In this document: one piece after another, positions 51,987 to 59,831 of the stretch | How positions within the stretch are numbered: position 1 is the first letter of the stretch | How the letters are laid out: each line of letters starts with the position of its first letter | DNA from: JADFMN01 sp964529975 | Lineage (GTDB): Bacteria > Armatimonadota > Fimbriimonadia > Fimbriimonadales > Fimbriimonadaceae | Assembly: GCA_964529975.1 (NCBI GenBank) | Contig: CAZGXW010000005.1 | Span: forward strand, 1 to 64,000 | Direction: 5' to 3' | DNA: 64,000 bases | Translations under genes and position numbers: made by a program | Notes under the pieces: model-generated | Told to the model about the DNA's origin: nothing | The model's database searches: none | Seen by the model: only the letters and a program-made list of their open reading frames with translations

Positions 51987-52427
51987 CTATTCGGACCTAC
52001 GGACGCGGCGGCCCGAAGCGTCTTCGGGCCCGGTTCCGGTCGCCACGAACGGAAGGAGCGCCATTTCGCGGGCGCGCTTGATCGCGCGGCTCACCATGCG
52101 TTGCTGCTTGGCTGTGTTACCGGTTTGGCGTCGGGGCAGCATCTTGCCGCGCTCGGTCAGAAACCGCTTCAAGATGGCGATGTCCTTGTAGTCCACGACG
52201 TCGATCTTGTTCAGGGTCAGGTAGCTGATCTTGGTGCGCCCTCGCCGGCGGACGCTCTTCTCGCGGGGCTCGTCCTTCTCTTCGGAGAACCCCTCACCCA
52301 TCTCGTCTGGCGCGCTGGAAGCCTCGATTTCAGGCTCTTTCCTGCGCGACTTCGGCTTCGGCTCCGCAGTGGGAGCGGCGCTGCTGGACTGCTCGTCCTG
52401 CGCCTTGGTCTCTGTGCTGTCGCTCAT
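51987..52427 (-). CDS. rpsR: 30S ribosomal protein S18 with long acidic N-terminal extension
   Basis: 146 aa. The S18 core is the last 80 residues (SYLTLNKIDVVDYKDIAILK, RFLTERGKMLPRRQTGN, RMVSRAIKRAREMALLPF). The first 67 residues form an extension rich in Ser, Glu, Pro and Lys that normal S18 (about 75-85 aa) lacks. A perfect TATAAT lies 13 nt before the ATG, supporting this start. It is not next to rpsF, unlike in most bacteria. The extension is probably disordered and its role is unknown; ATG at internal Met43 is a less likely start. Confidence 0.9.
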   Translation of the reverse strand: MSDSTETKAQDEQSSSAAPTAEPKPKSRRKEPEIEASSAPDEMGEGFSEEKDEPREKSVRRRGRTKISYLTLNKIDVVDYKDIAILKRFLTERGKMLPRRQTGNTAKQQRMVSRAIKRAREMALLPFVATGTGPEDASGRRVRRSE

Positions 52428-52440
52428 GGCTGAGGACGGG

Positions 52441-52446
52441 ATTATA
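52441..52446 (-). promoter_or_regulatory. -10 box TATAAT for rpsR
   Basis: A perfect TATAAT on the minus strand ends 13 nt before the rpsR ATG, giving a leader of about 5-7 nt. No SD and no good -35 are visible. It lies just beyond a terminator for upstream transcription. Confidence 0.6.
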
Positions 52447-52457
52447 TCCCCAGGCCC

Positions 52458-52491
52458 AAAAAGTAAGAGGGGCCGGCTGGAAGGCCGGCCC
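52458..52491 (-). terminator. Rho-independent terminator upstream of rpsR
   Basis: On the minus strand GGGCCGGC and GCCGGCCC (52470-52477 and 52484-52491) form an 8-bp stem with a 6-nt loop, followed by CTCTTACTTTTT (T run at 52458-52462). It ends minus-strand transcription from the GGDEF gene before the rpsR promoter. Confidence 0.7.
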
Positions 52492-52697
52492 AGGTGGGCT
52501 GGAGGGTTTTTCTGTGCGGAGGGTGTGGGCATCCTCCCGGGTTTTGGCTTTCGAGTGCAGGAAACCTTGCAAAGGGAGTCTTCCAGCAGGGTGTGCCAAG
52601 TTGGCATGTGGGATTGCGGGGGTGTGGGGAGGGGAGCCTGAAATCGCGTCGATTTACGCGCGTCAAGTTGCTTGCTCGTATAGCAAGCGTGCGAGGA
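52492..52697. other. Non-coding spacer between GGDEF gene and rpsR terminator
   Basis: About 206 bp without a convincing gene. It is rich in GGG and TGTGG words on the plus strand. No repeats or hairpins beyond the terminator at its edge. Confidence 0.4.
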
Positions 52698-54173
52698 TCA
52701 GGCCGCGTTCTTGCCGAAAACGACGGTGCGATTCCTGCCCTGCCGCTTGGCCTCATAGAGGGCTTGGTCTGCGGCTTTCAACAGCGAAGCGGCGTCGACG
52801 GCAGAGTCTGGGAACACGGCGCAGCCAAAACTTGCTGTAATGGTCTTCTCGCCGTAGGACAGGGCCTCGATCGCTTTTCGGGCTCGTTCTGCGACGTCGT
52901 GAGCAACGGTCTTGTCGGCGTTCGAGAGTACGAGCGTGAACTCTTCCCCGCCATAGCGGGCCGCAAGGTCATAGTTTCGCTTGCAGGAGTCCAGGGCCTT
53001 CGCGACCTGCTTCAGCACCTGGTCGCCAGCGTCGTGACCCTCGTCCTCGTTGAACCTACGAAAGTGGTCGACGTCGACCATCACAGCCGCGACCTTTTCT
53101 CCGTTGCGGCGCGCTTCGTTAATCTTGCCCGCGAGGAACTCCTGCATCCGCCTGTGGTTGGCAATGCCCGTCAGGGGGTCGTGCGCGGCGAGCCGTTCGG
53201 CGTTCTCGAAAAGCACAGCGTTGTGGATCGCCAAAGTCAAGTGCTCGGCGATCGTCGTGAGGATCTCCTCGTTCGCGAGGAAACTCGCGTCGCCCCGGCG
53301 TGCGACAAGTTCCAACACTCCGATCAGCCTTTTGGCGCTCATCAGCGGGATCACGATCGCCGCCCCTGGATCGGAAGTGCACACTTTCGCCTCGATCGCA
53401 GCCGTCAAAGGGCTCTCCTTCACGTCCCTGAGCAACATCGACTGCTGCTTTTGTGCTGCGAGCGCGGCGATGCAGTGGCAGCCTTCCGCAAGTACGTGGA
53501 TGTCCGTCAGCGCCCTGTTCGTGCCAATGCTTGCCAGCAGGGTCATGGGAGCATCGTCCTCCGTCCGCACCCAAAGCAGGGCAGCCGCAAGTTCGTATGT
53601 GCCGTAAATCGCGTGCAGTGCCGGGAGCGCGAGCGACCGCAGAGACTGCTTGCTCGAGAGCGCCTTGCCGATCCGTTTGAGGGCGATCGTGGACGTTTGG
53701 TGCCCTTTGGCCGACTCGCGGACACGGGCTTCGTCCTCTGCTCGGGCCACAAGCACGATCGCTTCGGCCGTCCCACCGACGACGTACGCGCTCGCATAAA
53801 ACCGGAAACCTTCAACGAACACGGTCCCTCGCCGTCCCTGGAGCGCCTCCTCGACGAGTCCACCGACTGGAGACTCCAGAAGGGCAGATTCGTTCGCAAA
53901 GAGCGGGACGTCCTTGGCGATTCCCCACTTCGTGCGCGTCTTGCCGTTCGGCCCCACGATGGCAACACCTAGGGTCTCGGCGTCAAGGAGCGAGAGAACG
54001 CCGGGCTCGGGAACATCGACGACCACAGGCGGCCAAGCAGCGGACGTGAGCACCAGTGGGAAGCCTTCCAGGGCCTGGCCGCCCTCCTGGACGTTCAGGC
54101 CTGCGGACCTCAGGATATCGATCAGTTCGGCAAGGGTGTTTGGGCGCGGCACTCCTTGTAATTGTCGGTTCAA
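52698..54173 (-). CDS. GAF-GGDEF diguanylate cyclase
   Basis: 491 aa. The N-terminal 140 residues are unassigned. A GAF-like sensory domain covers about 160-325 (LSSKQSLRSLALPALHAIYG, AIVIPLMSAKRLIGVLELV) and the GGDEF domain covers about 330-490 (AAHDPLTGIANHRRMQEFL, VAAVMVDVDHFRRFNEDEGHDAGD). The active site is GGEEF (408-412), and an inhibitory-site RxxD (RNYD, 399-402) sits five residues before it, so the enzyme should make c-di-GMP with product feedback. The TTG start at 54173 is uncertain, as no SD or TANNNT box precedes it. Confidence 0.88.
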   Translation of the reverse strand: MNRQLQGVPRPNTLAELIDILRSAGLNVQEGGQALEGFPLVLTSAAWPPVVVDVPEPGVLSLLDAETLGVAIVGPNGKTRTKWGIAKDVPLFANESALLESPVGGLVEEALQGRRGTVFVEGFRFYASAYVVGGTAEAIVLVARAEDEARVRESAKGHQTSTIALKRIGKALSSKQSLRSLALPALHAIYGTYELAAALLWVRTEDDAPMTLLASIGTNRALTDIHVLAEGCHCIAALAAQKQQSMLLRDVKESPLTAAIEAKVCTSDPGAAIVIPLMSAKRLIGVLELVARRGDASFLANEEILTTIAEHLTLAIHNAVLFENAERLAAHDPLTGIANHRRMQEFLAGKINEARRNGEKVAAVMVDVDHFRRFNEDEGHDAGDQVLKQVAKALDSCKRNYDLAARYGGEEFTLVLSNADKTVAHDVAERARKAIEALSYGEKTITASFGCAVFPDSAVDAASLLKAADQALYEAKRQGRNRTVVFGKNAA

Positions 54174-54233
54174 AACCGATCGTTCAACCTGGCAATGGCC
54201 GACCTACCCAGCGTCTAGGCCAGTTCTATCGAG

Positions 54234-54239
54234 TAACTT
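54234..54239 (+). promoter_or_regulatory. Leaderless-type -10 box TAACTT for the clostripain-like lipoprotein
   Basis: GTAACTT is followed by 7 nt and GTG 54247, with no SD. Confidence 0.45.
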
Positions 54240-54246
54240 GACCACT

Positions 54247-56112
54247 GTGCAGCGTCTAACGTCCGTGGCTCGCCGCCAAACCATTCTTCCCGTCACATCG
54301 CTGTCGATCGCGCTCCTGCTCCTGCTCGTGGGCTGCGGAGGCCTTTTCGGCGGTGGCGGGGGAGGCAGCAACACGACGCGCAACCTCGGCGACGGCTGTC
54401 CGCTCGGCACCGATCCTGGGACTTTGAACTACACGACCAACTGGGGCAACGCTCCGGCCCTGGCCTCGCAGTTCTTGGAGCTGCTCGACGTCGATGGAAA
54501 CGTGCTAAGGACGGCTGCGCTCAACCGGTCGCAAGGCAACACGGTCGGTATGCCGTCGGTCACGCCAGGCGTCTATGAACTCCGCGCCAGGCTTTACTCA
54601 CAGGAGAACGCAGGCGGCGTCGAGATCGGCCGCACATCGACGGTGGTGGACCTGTGCGGCAAGACGGCGAACGTCAAGACGACCAACGCCTTCCCCGCCG
54701 TCCAGATCAAGGTCAAGCCCGCTTCGTTCCAAGTCCTTGAGCAGCAGTCGAAGAAGATGATCGCCACGGCCGTCTCCGCCGTAGGAGAAGGCGTATTCAT
54801 GCCGAACGGCGCGATCATCTGGTCGGTCTTGGGCGGGGTCGGTGGCGTCGACCAAGATGGATTGTTCACGGCAACCACGGCAGGCACAGGGTCAGTGCGC
54901 GCCTCGACCAACTCGCCGCAACTCACAGGCGCGTCCGCAGCGACGGTCAACCCGTTCATCGTCACGACGACCAAGTGGACCGTGCTCGTTTTCATCAACG
55001 CGGCGAACGACCTCTACTTCGCTAGCGACCTCAACGTGAACCAGATGGAGCAGGTCGCCGGAAACCCAGACGTGCGGTTTGTCCTGCAATGGAAGCAGTC
55101 GCGCGACTTGTTCAGCGGTTCCTCGTTCGATGGTGTGCGGCGCGTGCTCGTCAAGCCAGACAACACGTCGACCGTGGTGAGCGAGGTGATTCAGTCGAAC
55201 CTCACCGACGGTGGCGGCAACCCGCTCGACATGGGCGACCCACAAGTACTCAACGACTTTTTGACCTGGGCCAAGACTTTTTATCCCGCCGACCGCTACT
55301 GTCTCGTGATCTGGAACCACGGCAACGGTTGGAAGCGCAAGCCCACTAATGTCCCGGAAGTGCGGGCGTTTTCCTACGACGACCAGACAGGCTCCTCGAT
55401 CCAAATGTGGGAGGTCGACGATGCGCTCGCTGGGCACACGTTCGACATCATCGCGTGGGACGCGAGCCTCATGCAGATGCTCGAGTGCGCCTACGAACTG
55501 CGCGACTACACCGACTTCGTGGTGGGAAGCGAAGAGAGTCCGCCGGCCGAGGGCTACCCGTACCACCTCGTGTTCGACAACTTCCGCGACAACCCGGACG
55601 CTACGACCGCCAGCCTCACGCAGGCGTTCGTCCAGGGCATGACGACCTACCCGCCGTACTTTGGCAGAAAGATCACGCAGAGTTCGATCGACACGACGCA
55701 ACTCAACGCGCTCCGCGCCGCCGTCTCGACTTTGGGTAGCGAACTCCGCACGGCGTACCTTGCCGACCCGCCGGGCATGACTCCGCTCATCCAGAACGTC
55801 CGCGACTTCAACGTCACGCAGTCCTACTCGCCGTCAGCGACCCGCTTCTACCGCGACCTTGTCCACCTGTGCCTGAACTTGGAGGCCGAAGTCGGCATGC
55901 CTGTCGCGGTGGTCAATGCCGCCGCCGCCGTGCGCGCCCAGGTCGCGCTCACGGTGATCCACGAGGGACACAACGGGCAGAGCGCGAACAGCCACGGGGT
56001 CGCGATCGACTTCTCGCCGTTCTCGGTCTTCGGCTCGGTCGCCGGGGACTACGGGCAGATGAAGTTCGCCCAGGACTCCCAGTGGGACGAGTGGCTAGCC
56101 GTGGCTCCTTAG
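54247..56112 (+). CDS. Clostripain (C11) family lipoprotein with catalytic Cys replaced by Ser
   Basis: 621 aa from GTG. Lipobox LVGC (Cys30) is followed by a Gly-rich linker. Residues about 150-235 resemble a Big_2 Ig-like domain (IKVKPASFQVLEQQSKK, GGVDQDGLFTATTAG). The C11 domain spans about 240-621: WTVLVFINAANDL, LVIWNHGNGW with catalytic His358, and IIAWDASLMQMLECAYEL where the family has DxCLM. Here the Cys is Ser407. The enzyme may be inactive or act as a Ser hydrolase or binding protein; a Cys sits seven residues later (Cys414). Confidence 0.85.
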   Translation: MQRLTSVARRQTILPVTSLSIALLLLLVGCGGLFGGGGGGSNTTRNLGDGCPLGTDPGTLNYTTNWGNAPALASQFLELLDVDGNVLRTAALNRSQGNTVGMPSVTPGVYELRARLYSQENAGGVEIGRTSTVVDLCGKTANVKTTNAFPAVQIKVKPASFQVLEQQSKKMIATAVSAVGEGVFMPNGAIIWSVLGGVGGVDQDGLFTATTAGTGSVRASTNSPQLTGASAATVNPFIVTTTKWTVLVFINAANDLYFASDLNVNQMEQVAGNPDVRFVLQWKQSRDLFSGSSFDGVRRVLVKPDNTSTVVSEVIQSNLTDGGGNPLDMGDPQVLNDFLTWAKTFYPADRYCLVIWNHGNGWKRKPTNVPEVRAFSYDDQTGSSIQMWEVDDALAGHTFDIIAWDASLMQMLECAYELRDYTDFVVGSEESPPAEGYPYHLVFDNFRDNPDATTASLTQAFVQGMTTYPPYFGRKITQSSIDTTQLNALRAAVSTLGSELRTAYLADPPGMTPLIQNVRDFNVTQSYSPSATRFYRDLVHLCLNLEAEVGMPVAVVNAAAAVRAQVALTVIHEGHNGQSANSHGVAIDFSPFSVFGSVAGDYGQMKFAQDSQWDEWLAVAP

Positions 56113-56168
56113 ACCCAGCCTGTTTGAACCTGTAGTCCGGACCCTAGACCCGACCCCCGGCCCGGTGC

Positions 56169-56174
56169 CATAAT
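56169..56174 (+). promoter_or_regulatory. Candidate -10 box CATAAT for rplU-rpmA
   Basis: CATAAT lies about 43 nt before ATG 56218. A GC hairpin (GCCCGG at 56183-56188 with CCGGGC at 56193-56198) lies between it and the SD (AGGAG), and may be an L21 leader element. Confidence 0.35.
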
Positions 56175-56217
56175 TGACCCCTGCCCGGGAGTCCGGGCGG
56201 GCCCCAGGAGCCAGACC

Positions 56218-56535
56218 ATGTACGCTATCGTCAAGACAGGTGGAAAGCAGATCCACGCCGAGAAGGACGGGATCGTCGTCGTCGAGAAGATCGACGGCGA
56301 GCCAGGCACCCAGATCGAACTCGACGAGGTCGTGCTGGTCAACGACGGCAAGTCCGTCAAGGTCGGCACACCGTACGTGATCGGCGCCAAGGTCAAGGCC
56401 GAGATCGTCAAGCAGGGCAAGGCCAAGAAGATCAACGCGTTCAACTACAAGCCCAAGAAGAACGAGCGCAAGCGATGGGGCCACCGACAGCCGCAGACCC
56501 ACATCAAGATCCTTGACGTGGTCGGAGGAAAGTAA
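56218..56535 (+). CDS. rplU: 50S ribosomal protein L21
   Basis: 105 aa with the L21 pattern: MYAIVKTGGKQIHAEKDGIV at the start, then FNYKPKKNERKRWGHRQPQT with the conserved HRQ. AGGAG precedes the ATG. It is followed directly by rpmA, the classical pairing. Confidence 0.97.
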   Translation: MYAIVKTGGKQIHAEKDGIVVVEKIDGEPGTQIELDEVVLVNDGKSVKVGTPYVIGAKVKAEIVKQGKAKKINAFNYKPKKNERKRWGHRQPQTHIKILDVVGGK

Positions 56536-56796
56536 ATGGCACACAAGAAAGGACAGGGTTCGACCAAGAACGGTCGAGACAGCAACAGCAACCGCCTGGG
56601 CGTCAAGAGCAGCGGCGGCCAGATCGTGAAGGCCGGCACCATCATCGTGCGACAGCGCGGCACCAAGTTCCACCCCGGCAACAACGTCGGGATCGGCAAC
56701 GACCATACGATCTTCGCGCGCATCGACGGCCAAGTGAAGTTCGAGGGCCCCGAGAAGCGCCGACGCGTCAGCGTCTACGCCGAGCAGAGCGCGTAA
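56536..56796 (+). CDS. rpmA: 50S ribosomal protein L27
   Basis: 86 aa, starting MAHKKGQGSTKNGRDSNSNR, directly after the rplU stop, with GGAGG upstream. The GQIVKAGTIIVRQRGTKFHPG block is typical. The N-terminus begins with the mature form rather than a cleaved extension, so no Prp protease is needed. Confidence 0.97.
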   Translation: MAHKKGQGSTKNGRDSNSNRLGVKSSGGQIVKAGTIIVRQRGTKFHPGNNVGIGNDHTIFARIDGQVKFEGPEKRRRVSVYAEQSA

Positions 56797-56810
56797 CGAG
56801 TATTCATCGG

Positions 56811-56836
56811 CCTGTCAGCCAGATTGGGCTGACAGG
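56811..56836 (+). terminator. Terminator hairpin after rplU-rpmA
   Basis: CCTGTCAGCC (56811-56820) pairs perfectly with GGCTGACAGG (56827-56836) around a 6-nt loop, 14 bp after the rpmA stop. A partial T stretch (TCGAATTGTTT) follows. Confidence 0.72.
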
Positions 56837-56899
56837 TCGAATTGTTTAAACTCCCCGCCAAACTAATCCGAACCAAACCGAACAAATCCGAACGCTCTC

Positions 56900-57862
56900 C
56901 TAAACGATCCCGCTTCGGAGCAGGTCCTTTACCATCAGCAGGCCTACGACCTTGCCATCGCCGACCACCGGCATCTCGCCGATTTTGCGCGGGTAGTTCT
57001 GGAACACCTCGAGCGCCTCGAACGCTAGCAAGTCTGGCTCGATCGTCGCTGGCTTCGTAGACATGAGGTTCCCGGCCACCGCTGATCGAGGATCCTCGCT
57101 GTTCTCGAAGTGACGCCGAATGTCGCCGTCGCTGATGAACCCGAGCAACGCTCCGGCCGAGTCGACGACGCACGCCCCCCCTGCCCCTGCCTTAGTGATC
57201 GAGTGCATCACGTCCACGATCGGTGTCTCGAGGGTCACGAGCGCAAGGTCTGCGCCCTTGCGCATGACGTCGCTCACGCGCATCGTCAGGCGCTTGCCGA
57301 GAGCGCCGCTCGGATGGAACACAGCAAAGTCGCCACTACCAAACTGCCTGCGTTCCATCACCGCGACCGCGAGCGCGTCACTCACCGCCATCATCACGGT
57401 CGTCGAGGTCGTCGGGGCGAGGTTGTTGGGGCACGCCTCCTTTTCCACGTGTACGTTCAGCACGACGTCGGCAAGCCTTCCGGCACTGCTCTCGGGCCGA
57501 CCGGTCAACAGCACGGATCGGGCGCCGAGGTTCTTGAACGAAGGGAAAAGCCGAACGATCTCGTCGGTCTCGCCGCTGTAGGTGTAGACGAGCACGATGT
57601 CCCGGTCGGTGACCATGCCCAGGTCGCCGTGCACCGCCTCAGCGGCATGCAAGAAAAGCGACGGTGTTCCGGTGCTTGCGAGGGTGCCTGCCGTCTTCCT
57701 CGCTACGTGACCGCTCTTTCCCACACCGCACGTGATCACCCGCCCCTTGCACGACTCGATCATGTCGACGGCCTGGATGAAGGCTTGGTCGAGCCTGTCG
57801 GCGATTCGCCCGACGGCCTCCGCCTCCTCCTTCAACACGCGCCGGAGCGTTTCGATCGACAT
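56900..57862 (-). CDS. kdsD: Arabinose-5-phosphate isomerase (KdsD/KpsF/GutQ)
   Basis: 320 aa. An N-terminal SIS domain (VITCGVGKSGHVARKTAGTLASTG, VYTYSGETDEIVRLF) is followed by two CBS domains (about 205-320: VSDVMRKGADLALV, GFISDGDIRRHF, GKVVGLLMVKDLLR). It converts ribulose-5-phosphate to arabinose-5-phosphate for Kdo, a lipopolysaccharide sugar, implying an outer membrane with Kdo. TAGACT sits 7 nt before the ATG, inside the end of the arginase gene. Confidence 0.92.
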   Translation of the reverse strand: MSIETLRRVLKEEAEAVGRIADRLDQAFIQAVDMIESCKGRVITCGVGKSGHVARKTAGTLASTGTPSLFLHAAEAVHGDLGMVTDRDIVLVYTYSGETDEIVRLFPSFKNLGARSVLLTGRPESSAGRLADVVLNVHVEKEACPNNLAPTTSTTVMMAVSDALAVAVMERRQFGSGDFAVFHPSGALGKRLTMRVSDVMRKGADLALVTLETPIVDVMHSITKAGAGGACVVDSAGALLGFISDGDIRRHFENSEDPRSAVAGNLMSTKPATIEPDLLAFEALEVFQNYPRKIGEMPVVGDGKVVGLLMVKDLLRSGIV

Positions 57863-57869
57863 CGCGGGG

Positions 57870-57875
57870 AGTCTA
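57870..57875 (-). promoter_or_regulatory. Leaderless-type -10 box TAGACT for kdsD
   Basis: GTAGACT on the minus strand lies 7 nt before the ATG at 57862, overlapping the arginase stop. It would give kdsD its own promoter behind the arginase gene. Confidence 0.5.
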
Positions 57876-58841
57876 CCGTTCGGTCCGGCCCGGGTCCTCT
57901 TGGTGCAGGATCGTCTTTCCGAACAGGCTCAAGACCCACTCTGCGGCCACATTGGCGGTCTCGTTGTTCGTGTCCGCAAGGGGGTTGACCTCCACGACGT
58001 CCAGCCCTGCAAGTTTGAAAGGCGGCTTGCTTTGGCCCAACACCGAACACAGAGTCTCAGCGATCAAGTGTCCCTCACGATAGGTGAATCCTCCTCGGAC
58101 GGCTGTCCCAGTCCCAGGCGCGAAGACGGGATCGAGACAGTCCACGTCAAAACTCACCCAAATAGCCTTCGCCCCTGCCTTCTTGAACTGCGCTGCGATC
58201 TTCTCGAGCGCACCGGTCACACCGAGGACGTCGACGTCCTGCATGGTCAAAGGCAGCGAGCCCGGCACCCGGACTAGGTTAGCGACTTCTCCGCGGTCGA
58301 CGTCTCGCAGACCGAGCCACGCGAGTTTCTTCGGATCCAGTTTCGTCTCGCCGACGATCTTCGCCAATGCCTCCCACTGCTTCCCTTCTTCGCCTGTCGA
58401 CGTCGTGTTCAGTCCCGTCAGCGCGGCAAGAGGCATCCCGTGCAGATTTCCACTCGGCGAGACTTCGGGAGTGTTGATGTCGACGTGCGCGTCGATCCAG
58501 AGCACCGCGAGGCTTTTGCCGTACTGCTGTAACGCGCCCGCGATCGAACCGATGGCGATGCTGTGGTCGCCGCCCAGCACGATCGGCACCCTGTCCTTCT
58601 TGATCGCCGCCGAGACGCGCTGTTTCGTCGTCCGGTACACGAGGTTCGCTTTGGCGAACTTGTCCCGGCGGTCCTTGGCACCGTTGGCATCGACCTCGCA
58701 CACAGCCCCACCGTCCGTCACCTTATGCCCCAACCGCTGAAGGCCGTCGCTGAGCCCAGCCATGCGCACGGCGATCGGCCCAAGTCGCGAACCTGCGCGT
58801 CGGCCACAGAGGTCGAACGGCACACCGACGATCTGGATCAT
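57873..58841 (-). CDS. rocF: Arginase / ureohydrolase
   Basis: 322 aa. It hydrolyses L-arginine to ornithine and urea. The Mn-binding motifs are GGDHSIAIGS, DAHVDINTPE with SGNLHGMPL, and SFDVDCLDP. The overall pattern fits arginase more than agmatinase (the SGN and HGMPL block). The window also holds the fused ArgD-ArgF, so arginine turnover may be active. TACACT lies 7 nt before the ATG. Confidence 0.92.
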   Translation of the reverse strand: MIQIVGVPFDLCGRRAGSRLGPIAVRMAGLSDGLQRLGHKVTDGGAVCEVDANGAKDRRDKFAKANLVYRTTKQRVSAAIKKDRVPIVLGGDHSIAIGSIAGALQQYGKSLAVLWIDAHVDINTPEVSPSGNLHGMPLAALTGLNTTSTGEEGKQWEALAKIVGETKLDPKKLAWLGLRDVDRGEVANLVRVPGSLPLTMQDVDVLGVTGALEKIAAQFKKAGAKAIWVSFDVDCLDPVFAPGTGTAVRGGFTYREGHLIAETLCSVLGQSKPPFKLAGLDVVEVNPLADTNNETANVAAEWVLSLFGKTILHQEDPGRTER

Positions 58842-58848
58842 TGCGTCC

Positions 58849-58854
58849 AGTGTA
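58849..58854 (-). promoter_or_regulatory. Leaderless-type -10 box TACACT for arginase
   Basis: GTACACT on the minus strand lies 7 nt before the ATG at 58841; the assembly gap begins 3 bp further upstream. Confidence 0.5.
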
Positions 58855-58856
58855 CT

Positions 58857-58956
58857 NNNNNNNNNNNNNNNNNNNNNNNNNNNNNNNNNNNNNNNNNNNN
58901 NNNNNNNNNNNNNNNNNNNNNNNNNNNNNNNNNNNNNNNNNNNNNNNNNNNNNNNN
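58857..58956. other. Assembly gap (100 N)
   Basis: Exactly 100 N between the divergent arginase and phosphoesterase genes. It removes the start of the phosphoesterase and any promoter upstream of -10 for arginase. Confidence 0.99.
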
Positions 58957-59820
58957 GACGTCCACCATGGCCTCGCCGAGAACACGGAACGAAGGCTCGA
59001 AGAGTTCATCGATGCCACTGCTGGCCGCGACCTCGACTTCATCGTCCAACTCGGCGACTTCAACCATCCCGTGCGCGCAGCGCGAGGGTTCCTCGACGTA
59101 TGGTCGAACTTCCGTGGCCCGCGCTATGGGGTCCTCGGCAACCACGACATGGACCTCGGTTCAAAGGAGCACGCAATCGACCTTTGGCGCGTTCCTGGCC
59201 GCTATTACTCATACGACGCAGGCCACTTGCACTTTGTCGTGCTCGACGCGAACAACATCTACGCAAACCGCCGCTTTATCCCTTACGCCGACGGCAACTA
59301 CTTCCAAGCTGCTGCTGGCACGGACTCGCACTGCGACGACGAGCAACTCGATTGGCTCGCAGCCGACCTTGCAGCGACCAAGCAACAGACCGTCGTGTTC
59401 GTCCACCAGCCCATCGATGAGACTTACAAAGGCGGCACGTGCCGCAACCGCCACCGCGTGCGCGCGATCCTCGAGGAGGCCAACCGCCGCGCAGGGTTCC
59501 AAAAGGTCATCGCGTGCTTTGCGGGCCATCACCACGACGACGGCTACGAACTTCGCCGAGGGATACACTACTTCCGGATCAACTCCTCTTCGTACCTTTG
59601 GGTCGGCGGAGACTACGGACGCATGGCACACTACGACAAGTCTCTCTTTGGCTTTGTCACCGTGACGGAGAACGAGATCGTGCTCGAAGGAAGAACCGCC
59701 GACTGGGTTCCGCCAAGTCCAGCGGAGCGCGGTGTCCCCGACGCCGCGCACTTCGTGCCTCGCATCCTTCCCCGCCGCGTCGAGATCGCCGTCCCGTCGC
59801 AGGTTCGCCTGGCCCTGTAA
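58957..59820 (+). CDS. Calcineurin-like metallophosphoesterase, 5' end lost in gap
   Basis: 287 visible residues. The motifs follow in order: DVHHG at the gap edge (the first metal Asp/His block), VQLGDFNHP, GNHDMD, HQPIDET and AGHHHDD. They define a dinuclear metal phosphoesterase; the substrate is unknown. The C-terminus is a plain strand-rich tail. The missing N-terminus may contain a signal peptide. TAAACT overlapping its stop serves the next gene. Confidence 0.88.
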   Translation, partial: DVHHGLAENTERRLEEFIDATAGRDLDFIVQLGDFNHPVRAARGFLDVWSNFRGPRYGVLGNHDMDLGSKEHAIDLWRVPGRYYSYDAGHLHFVVLDANNIYANRRFIPYADGNYFQAAAGTDSHCDDEQLDWLAADLAATKQQTVVFVHQPIDETYKGGTCRNRHRVRAILEEANRRAGFQKVIACFAGHHHDDGYELRRGIHYFRINSSSYLWVGGDYGRMAHYDKSLFGFVTVTENEIVLEGRTADWVPPSPAERGVPDAAHFVPRILPRRVEIAVPSQVRLAL

Positions 59821-59823
59821 ACT
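59818..59823 (+). promoter_or_regulatory. Leaderless-type -10 box TAAACT for pdxT
   Basis: GTAAACT overlaps the phosphoesterase stop codon and ends 8 nt before GTG 59832. Confidence 0.5.
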
Positions 59824-59831
59824 TTCGCCTC

